Shown here: piece after piece, positions 23,638 through 28,137 of the stretch
Position numbering within the stretch: position 1 is the first letter of the stretch
Layout of the letters: the number at the start of each line of letters is the position of its first letter
DNA from: Leptofilum sp050292445
GTDB taxonomy: Bacteria > Chloroflexota > Anaerolineae > Promineifilales > Promineifilaceae
NCBI GenBank assembly: GCA_050292445.1
Contig: JBNKLQ010000049.1
Span: 1 to 28,137, forward strand
Length of the DNA: 28,137 nt
Direction of reading: 5' to 3'
Notes under the pieces: model-generated
The model's input: only the letters and a program-made list of their open reading frames with translations
Database searches by the model: none
Told to the model about the DNA's origin: nothing
Position numbers and translations under genes: made by a program

Positions 23638-24430
23638 TAAACAGCGAAAGTGGCCCGTGACCCTCACCTAGCTGCCAATTGGCGGCTCGTTGAATGGCAC
23701 GATGGGTAAACTGCTGTGCCTGGGCCACGGCCGTTTCCATCTCCTCCCCCTGTGCCAAAAACGCACAAATCGCCGCCGAAAGCGTATCCCCCGACCCATG
23801 TATGTTCTCCGTTTCAATGAGCGGCTGGCGAAATTCGGTAAACGTGCTGCCATCAAACAGCAGATCGACTACTTCTGACTGTTCACGCCAGCCCTTGATG
23901 AGAACGTGCCGGACACCCCAACGATGCAAAGATTCAGCAGCACGGCGAATTTTTCCCAAACTATCCAACGTTGACGTGTTGAGCAATACGGCCGCTTCCG
24001 TCACGTTGGGCGTCACCAAATCAGCCAGCGGCAGCAAGTAGTAAAAATAGAGCAGGCGCACCGCGTCGGGGAACATCGGTTGGTGACGATGATTCACCAG
24101 CACCGGATCGATGACAATGTTGGCTGGTTTGTATTTTTGCAGCAGTGCCGAAACGGAAATAATTAGCTCTGCCCGCCCCAAAAAGCCTGTTTTTACCGCT
24201 GAGGCACCGTAGTCAGACAGTACCGCCTCCAGTTGGGCCTGGACAAAGAGCGGTGTCATCCAGGTTACGTCCTGCACGGTAAGGCTGTTTTGGGCGGTAA
24301 CGGCCGTTAGCACACTCATGCCATAGCCCCCCAGCACCGTCCACGTCTTCAAATCCGCCTGTATGCCCGCTGCTCCACCGCTGTCCGAGCCACCGATAGT
24401 TAAAAACTTAACTAGCTCAGATGCGGTCAT
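23627..24430 (-). CDS. thiD: Hydroxymethylpyrimidine/phosphomethylpyrimidine kinase
   Basis: ThiD phosphorylates HMP and HMP-phosphate to supply the pyrimidine half of thiamine. The 267-residue ribokinase-fold protein begins Ile-Gly-Gly-Ser-Asp-Ser-Gly-Gly-Ala-Ala-Gly-Ile-Gln-Ala-Asp (12-26), the ThiD substrate-binding signature. Leu-Val-Thr-Pro-Asn-Val-Thr-Glu-Ala follows. The anion-hole motif reads His-Gly-Ser-Gly-Asp-Thr-Leu-Ser-Ala-Ala, with Asp where the classical ThiD has Cys. No other thiamine gene is in the window. The ATG overlaps the upstream oxidoreductase stop by ATGA. Confidence 0.9.
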   Translation of the reverse strand: MTASELVKFLTIGGSDSGGAAGIQADLKTWTVLGGYGMSVLTAVTAQNSLTVQDVTWMTPLFVQAQLEAVLSDYGASAVKTGFLGRAELIISVSALLQKYKPANIVIDPVLVNHRHQPMFPDAVRLLYFYYLLPLADLVTPNVTEAAVLLNTSTLDSLGKIRRAAESLHRWGVRHVLIKGWREQSEVVDLLFDGSTFTEFRQPLIETENIHGSGDTLSAAICAFLAQGEEMETAVAQAQQFTHRAIQRAANWQLGEGHGPLSLFSEK

Positions 24431-24795
24431 TCTTGAAAAATCACCTCAATCAACGGACTCCCGGTCACTAAATCTTCCAGCGAATCAACCTGTTCATGAT
24501 ACCAGGCCATCGTCGGATCACTTAAAATAGCGTACCGCTCGCTTGGATTTAGGATAAAGCGGGCACGAGCCGGCAAATCTGCCTGTACCGACTCTTTTAG
24601 GTGAAAGATAAATTCTGGGTTTTCTAGCAGGTTGGCATACCAGTCTCGTGGTCCGGGTGTGCCAGTGATGTAGGTACGGCCGTCTACCTGCTTAAACCAA
24701 ATCTCAACCCGCTGAGGGTGACCGCTTTTGCGCCCCATTGTCGTTATGTCAATTACTTCGTCCGTGGCCAACGCCTGCCGAATTTTCTCGTCCAT
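24427..24795 (-). CDS. Deazaflavin/FMN-dependent nitroreductase-like protein
   Basis: The 122-residue split-barrel protein has Ile-Asp-Ile-Thr-Thr-Met-Gly-Arg-Lys-Ser-Gly-His-Pro and later Thr-Gly-Thr-Pro-Gly-Pro-Arg-Asp-Trp-Tyr-Ala-Asn-Leu. These are the cofactor-binding motifs of the DUF385/DDN family, which bind F420 or flavin. The ATG at 24795 has GAGGA 7 bases upstream. An earlier in-frame ATG at 24840 is rejected because its first residues come from an intergenic repeat. It is translationally coupled to thiD. The substrate is unknown. Confidence 0.85.
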   Translation of the reverse strand: MDEKIRQALATDEVIDITTMGRKSGHPQRVEIWFKQVDGRTYITGTPGPRDWYANLLENPEFIFHLKESVQADLPARARFILNPSERYAILSDPTMAWYHEQVDSLEDLVTGSPLIEVIFQE

Positions 24796-24826
24796 GAAAG
24801 CATCCTCGTCACAAAACAACTTTTTC

Positions 24827-24884
24827 ATCACGAATGGCACAAATCAATAATTCGTACCATTTGTCTATTCGTTCCATTCGTGAT
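24827..24884. repeat. Heptad-type inverted repeat, word ACGAATGG
   Basis: Perfect 11-base arms ATCACGAATGG (24827-24837) and CCATTCGTGAT (24874-24884) flank further degenerate copies such as TTCGTACCATTTG and TTCGTTCC. It lies in the divergent gap between the oxidoreductase and ABC-F genes. Confidence 0.68.
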
Positions 24885-25129
24885 TGTCCATAACATTCAC
24901 ACCTGAAACTTACTTTAGCATTTTAGCATAATCATTGCCGATTCAGGCAAGAAAGGATAGGATTCAGGTTCATTTTTCAACAACACGCGGTCTTTTTTGC
25001 AAACGGCCGTTGGGGCCATTCCCCCATTTAAAGCCACAGAGAAAACGAGATTTTTGAGGCATTTTGAGAAGGAAAACCAAACCTCATAAATCTCTGTGCG
25101 CTCTGTGGCAAAAATTTACAGGATAAAAA
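24885..25129. other. Upstream region of the ABC-F gene
   Basis: The stretch contains an ACGGCCGT (25003-25010) and a second inverted-repeat element at 25033-25109. No ORF or clear leader-peptide attenuator is seen. AGGA lies 6 bases before the ABC-F ATG. Confidence 0.45.
25033..25109. repeat. Heptad-type inverted repeat, word CACAGAGA
   Basis: Perfect 9-base ends GCCACAGAG (25033-25041) and CTCTGTGGC (25101-25109) enclose a second pair, TTTTTGAGG and CCTCATAAA. It forms a long imperfect stem just before the ABC-F ribosome binding site. Confidence 0.65.
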
Positions 25130-26767
25130 ATGTTAGTCGCCAACGACATCACCCTCTCCTTTGGGCAGCGGGTGCTCTTTAAAGATGTCAATCTAAAATT
25201 CCTGCCCGGCAACTGCTACGGCCTCATTGGGGCCAATGGCGCGGGCAAATCTACCTTCCTCAAGGTGCTGGCCGGTGAAATTGAACCAAATCGGGGCGAT
25301 GTCATCACCGACCCCAACGAACGAATTGCCGTTTTGCAGCAGGATCAGTTTGCCTTTGACGAATACAGCGTGCTGGAAACCGTCATCATGGGGCACAAGC
25401 AACTGTATGAAGTGCAACAAGCGCGTGACGCTATCTACGCCAAGCCAGACTTTTCTGAAGAAGACGGCATTCTGGCCGCAGACCTGGAAGCTACCTTTGC
25501 CGAGCTAAATGGGTACGAAGCAGAATCCGAAGCGGCTACGCTGCTCAAGGGGTTGGGCATTGAAGAGGCGCTGCTAGATCGCATCATGGGCGATCTGGAA
25601 GGCACCCAAAAAGTGCGTGTGCTGCTGGCCCAGGCCATGTTTGGCAATCCCGACATTTTGCTGCTGGACGAGCCAACCAACCAACTGGACCTGGACACGA
25701 TTCGCTGGCTGGAAGATTTTCTATTCCGCTTCAACAACACGGTCATCGTCGTCTCCCATGACCGGCACTTCCTCAACAACGTCTGCACCCACATCGCCGA
25801 TATTGATTTTGGCAAGATTCAACTGTACGTGGGTAACTACGAATTCTGGTATGAGTCCAGCCAATTAGCCATGGAGCAGCGCAAAAACGAGAAGAAGAAG
25901 CGCGAAGACAAAATCAAGGAACTGGAAGAATTTGTGCGCCGCTTTAGCGCTAACGTGTCCAAGGCGCGGCAAGCCACATCACGCCGTAAACTCATCGACA
26001 AGCTAACGATGGATGAGTTGCCTGCCAGTACGCGTCGCTTTCCCTTTGTAGGGTTCGACCCGGAACGGCCGTGTGGCAAAGTGGTTCTGCGCGTGGAAAA
26101 TCTCAGCAAAGTGGTCGATGGCCAGCCTGCCCTCAGCAACTTCAACTTGGAAGTCAACCAGAACGACAAAATCGCCTTTATCGGTGACAACGATCTGGTA
26201 AAAACCACCCTGTTTGACATTTTAGCGGGCGAGCTGGAGCCAGATTACGGCCGTTACGAATGGGGTACCACCATCACCATGTCCTACTTCCCCAAAGAAA
26301 ACAGCGCCTACTTCGACACAGACTTGAATTTGGTGGAATGGCTGCGCCAGTATGCCACCATCGATGACAGCGAAACGTTCCTGCGCGGCTTTTTGGGACG
26401 AATGCTCTTCTCTGGCGAGGAGGCGCTGAAAAACACGCGGGTGCTGTCCGGCGGCGAAAAAGTGCGCTGTATGCTCTCGCGCATGATGCTTAGTGGGGCC
26501 AACGCGCTCATGTTGGACGAGCCGACCAACCACCTGGACCTGGAAGCGATCACAGCGCTGAACAAAGGGCTGACCAAATTCCCCGAAGTCGTGTTGTTTG
26601 CCTCGCACGATTATGAGTTTGTCAACACCATCGCCAACCGCATTGTGGAAATTGCCCCCGGCGGCGTCATCGACCGGATGATGAGCCTGGAAGCGTACCT
26701 GGACGATCCAGATATTGCCACGCTGCGCCGTGAACTGTACCACGGCGAACATGCGCTGACGTTGTAA
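25130..26767 (+). CDS. ABC-F family ATPase (YbiT-like), asymmetric
   Basis: The 545-residue protein is soluble, with two ABC ATPase domains and an Arg/Lys-rich linker (about 240-300). ABC-F proteins bind the ribosomal E site and act in translation. Domain 1 has an intact Walker A (Gly-Ala-Asn-Gly-Ala-Gly-Lys-Ser, 34-41), Walker B Glu181 and H-loop His210. Its signature reads Leu-Glu-Gly-Thr-Gln (156-160) instead of Leu-Ser-Gly-Gly-Gln. Domain 2 has an intact signature Leu-Ser-Gly-Gly-Glu (439-443), Glu464 and His493, but its Walker A is Gly-Asp-Asn-Asp-Leu-Val-Lys-Thr (352-359), lacking the glycines. Both defects fall in the same composite ATP site. The relationship to YbiT is by overall pattern; resistance-type ABC-F is less likely. 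Confidence 0.92.
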   Translation: MLVANDITLSFGQRVLFKDVNLKFLPGNCYGLIGANGAGKSTFLKVLAGEIEPNRGDVITDPNERIAVLQQDQFAFDEYSVLETVIMGHKQLYEVQQARDAIYAKPDFSEEDGILAADLEATFAELNGYEAESEAATLLKGLGIEEALLDRIMGDLEGTQKVRVLLAQAMFGNPDILLLDEPTNQLDLDTIRWLEDFLFRFNNTVIVVSHDRHFLNNVCTHIADIDFGKIQLYVGNYEFWYESSQLAMEQRKNEKKKREDKIKELEEFVRRFSANVSKARQATSRRKLIDKLTMDELPASTRRFPFVGFDPERPCGKVVLRVENLSKVVDGQPALSNFNLEVNQNDKIAFIGDNDLVKTTLFDILAGELEPDYGRYEWGTTITMSYFPKENSAYFDTDLNLVEWLRQYATIDDSETFLRGFLGRMLFSGEEALKNTRVLSGGEKVRCMLSRMMLSGANALMLDEPTNHLDLEAITALNKGLTKFPEVVLFASHDYEFVNTIANRIVEIAPGGVIDRMMSLEAYLDDPDIATLRRELYHGEHALTL

Positions 26768-26769
26768 CT

Positions 26770-26830
26770 TCATCCACAGATTTCGCAGATTTTATTCTCC
26801 GGTGCAGTTCTGTGATTTCTCTGTGTTCCA
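26770..26830. repeat. Heptad-type inverted repeat, word CACAGATT
   Basis: CCACAGATTTCGCAGAT and the roughly complementary TTCTGTGATTTCTCTGTG follow the ABC-F stop, separated by about 15 bases. It could serve as a terminator, though no long T-run follows. The rest of the gap to 26954 shows nothing recognisable beyond an AAGGAGG site for the next gene. Confidence 0.5.
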
Positions 26831-26954
26831 TTTTTGGAAAAAGCTCGCGCGTCATCAATGATCGATTTCTGATCGCCTCTTCCTTACACTGATCGATAGA
26901 TGAGCAAAATTTATTGTCATCATTTATCAGAGCTGCTTAATAAGGAGGTAGCAA

Positions 26955-27587
26955 ATGCAACAACGACGGTATATTGTTGGCACGTTAATTCTTTTTTTCT
27001 TCATGATGACCGGTGGGCTAACCAGCTGCGCCCTGTTTGAGAACGCATCCAACAGCGATCTGACCAATGCCGTGGGCATGAGCAGCGAGAACGGGCCGGG
27101 ATCTGGCCACTGGATTCCCCCACAACCCCAAAACCGTGACCAATGTTTACAGTTGCATTCGGTAGGCATCACGCTGCAAGAAGACCTGGACAGGTTGAGC
27201 GGCGAGCTGGAACCGATTCGGGCGCGCTGTGTAGACGCGAGTGGGGAATTTTTACCTGGCGTTGACAAAGCGGAATGCATCGCAAACTTTAGCAAATTTT
27301 ACGAACCGTCGCAGTTGATCATAGCTGATCTGTTGGTCGGTGGTACACGCTACACAGAAAACTGCACCTCGGCTGATGGCGGTGAAAATCTGCCCTCCTG
27401 GCCGCAGCTAGCCGAGAAAGATGGGGAAGAGGAGGCACCTAAGGCAACCGTTGTGCCTGAGGCAACCAAAGAACCAGGACAAACAGAGGATGATGATTCT
27501 TGGGGCTGCTGCCGGTGCCTGACCTGTCTTCAGCGCCTCGATGCCGCCTACATGATGCGCCCGTTAATCATTACCCCGAAAGGCTAA
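26955..27587 (+). CDS. Predicted lipoprotein with Cys-rich C-terminus
   Basis: The 210-residue protein has a type-II signal ending Gly-Gly-Leu-Thr-Ser-Cys (Cys25 would carry the lipid). The mature part contains scattered cysteines and a Pro/Glu/Thr-rich, acidic low-complexity stretch (about 155-180). The C-terminal segment contains Gly-Cys-Cys-Arg-Cys-Leu-Thr-Cys. No family is recognised. The cysteines could form disulfides or hold a metal outside the membrane. A perfect AAGGAGG precedes the ATG at 26955, suggesting strong translation. Confidence 0.75.
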   Translation: MQQRRYIVGTLILFFFMMTGGLTSCALFENASNSDLTNAVGMSSENGPGSGHWIPPQPQNRDQCLQLHSVGITLQEDLDRLSGELEPIRARCVDASGEFLPGVDKAECIANFSKFYEPSQLIIADLLVGGTRYTENCTSADGGENLPSWPQLAEKDGEEEAPKATVVPEATKEPGQTEDDDSWGCCRCLTCLQRLDAAYMMRPLIITPKG

Positions 27588-27630
27588 GGGTTCGTTCACA
27601 AATAACTCAAAATAAGGAAATGAACCCCAA

Positions 27631-27675
27631 GGCTTGACCGTTTGCCGAAACTCAAAAGTTAAGAACGGTCAAGCC
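27631..27675. repeat. Perfect 12-bp inverted repeat after the lipoprotein
   Basis: GGCTTGACCGTT (27631-27642) and AACGGTCAAGCC (27664-27675) are separated by 21 bases. There is no T-run, so it is more likely a dispersed repeat than a classic terminator. Confidence 0.6.
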
Positions 27676-27708
27676 CTAAGTAGCTTACAAGCAAGTTCTA
27701 TCGAGTCA

Positions 27709-27761
27709 GTAGCCGCGATTTCTTATCGCGCATTTGGAACGCAGTAAGAAACTGCGGCTAC
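27709..27761. repeat. Three-stem palindromic element
   Basis: Outer arms GTAGCCGC (27709-27716) and GCGGCTAC (27754-27761) enclose two separate perfect hairpins. These are CGCGAT-TTCTT-ATCGCG (27714-27730) and CGCAGT-AAGAA-ACTGCG (27740-27756). The arms differ from each other at four positions, but each change is compensated within its own hairpin. Confidence 0.7.
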
Positions 27762-27784
27762 AACAACACGTCCAAGGAAATTCA

Positions 27785-28137
27785 ATGCACACTTTTTCAA
27801 CAAGCTTTGCCTTGCCCGGCTTATCTGACTCAAAACATCTCCAAAGCTTCACCCATCTAAAAACAAAACACAAGCAGATCTACGTCATCATTTCCCCGCC
27901 AAGATGCAGCTCAACCGCATTTTCCAGAGTGTTTTGGGAACAGCCCACCATTCGGTATTACAGTCATGAACCATTTGAGGTAACTTATTATGAAGGCAAA
28001 GACCTGCCAGCTGTAGCAGATAAATTGAGTAAGCCTCTCGATTTGCTGAACATTGAGCGTATTCAGGATAGCTCTGGCAGCAGTTTACTGATCAAAGAAA
28101 TGCCTTACCAGGTAGGCAACCATTTCCCCACTTTGTT
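27785..28137 (+). CDS. Sulfotransferase-like protein, N-terminal part
   Basis: The frame is open from the ATG at 27785 to the window edge (117 complete codons), with AAGGA upstream. Residues around 34-50 read Val-Ile-Ile-Ser-Pro-Pro-Arg-Cys-Ser-Ser-Thr-Ala-Phe. This is a variant of the P-loop that binds the 5'-phosphate of PAPS in sulfotransferases, and it is followed by Tyr-Ser-His-Glu-Pro-Phe. That combination is typical of a bacterial sulfotransferase-fold family often named only by similarity. The acceptor is unknown and the C-terminal half is outside the window. Confidence 0.75.
   Translation, partial: MHTFSTSFALPGLSDSKHLQSFTHLKTKHKQIYVIISPPRCSSTAFSRVFWEQPTIRYYSHEPFEVTYYEGKDLPAVADKLSKPLDLLNIERIQDSSGSSLLIKEMPYQVGNHFPTL

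Larger units (their letters stand above)
331..26254. repeat. Over-represented palindromic octamer ACGGCCGT
   Basis: About 44 exact copies were counted by eye between 331 and 26254. Examples are at 331, 1119, 1362, 1760, 2127, 2439, 2589, 3387, 3427, 4663, 6587, 7190, 7784, 7801, 9065, 13183, 15759, 15823, 15967, 18194, 21267, 21332, 22089, 24300, 26065 and 26247. Many are extended to AACGGCCGTT. Most lie inside genes in all three frames. Confidence 0.9.

Noticed and set aside
25130..26767. Antibiotic-resistance ABC-F gene
   Set aside because: The overall pattern is closer to housekeeping YbiT-like proteins, and no leader peptide or attenuator is visible upstream.
1..28137. tRNA or rRNA genes
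   Set aside because: No cloverleaf with a CCA end or conserved T-loop sequence and no rRNA core sequence was seen on either strand. A covariance-model scan would settle this.

Overview
The window is a stretch of chromosome from a free-living bacterium with about 50-52% GC by eye. The gene content best fits a filamentous Chloroflexota lineage (Anaerolineae/Ardenticatenia-like). This is an inference from family composition: paired DUF1501/DUF1800 secreted proteins, a GT-C membrane protein with the C-terminal beta-domains common in that phylum, a HerA-NurA locus and a stand-alone BTAD protein. No rRNA, tRNA, CRISPR array, phage gene or transposase was seen.

Layout. 1-5.4 kb (minus strand): the N-terminal part of a Tat-exported DUF1501 protein, a large membrane glycosyltransferase-like protein, a Tat-exported DUF1800 protein and a small membrane protein. 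5.6-7.8 kb: a BTAD-type regulator facing away from two tandem paralogous DUF6174-like lipoproteins, closed by a strong bidirectional terminator. 7.8-12.5 kb: the glyoxylate shunt, with aceB (malate synthase) and aceA (isocitrate lyase) co-directional on the minus strand and a RamB/ScfR-type regulator divergent on the plus strand. The region between them has a near-consensus promoter and two 16-bp palindromes. 12.6-16.5 kb: a hybrid histidine kinase with two receiver domains and a PlsC-like acyltransferase.

16.6-21.5 kb (minus strand): a DNA-end-processing locus reading nurA, HIT protein, HAS-barrel-like protein, then herA. A mazEF-like toxin-antitoxin pair with its own promoter sits between the last two. 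21.6-23.5 kb: a GbsR-type regulator, a PH-like membrane protein and yjjX in one tight operon. 23.6-24.8 kb: a deazaflavin/FMN-type oxidoreductase and thiD, overlapping by ATGA. 25.1-28.1 kb (plus strand): an ABC-F ATPase with one composite site degenerate in both halves, a Cys-rich lipoprotein, and the start of a sulfotransferase-like gene cut by the window edge.

Two genome-scale signals run across the window. First, the palindromic octamer ACGGCCGT occurs about 44 times by hand count where about 0.5 is expected by chance. It occurs in all reading frames (as Asn-Gly-Arg, Thr-Ala-Val or Arg-Pro in proteins) and even forms the stem of a terminator. It resembles the cyanobacterial HIP1 phenomenon with a different word. 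Second, nearly every gap between genes carries a short imperfect inverted repeat made of degenerate, roughly 7-base words. Each gap uses a different word but the same architecture.
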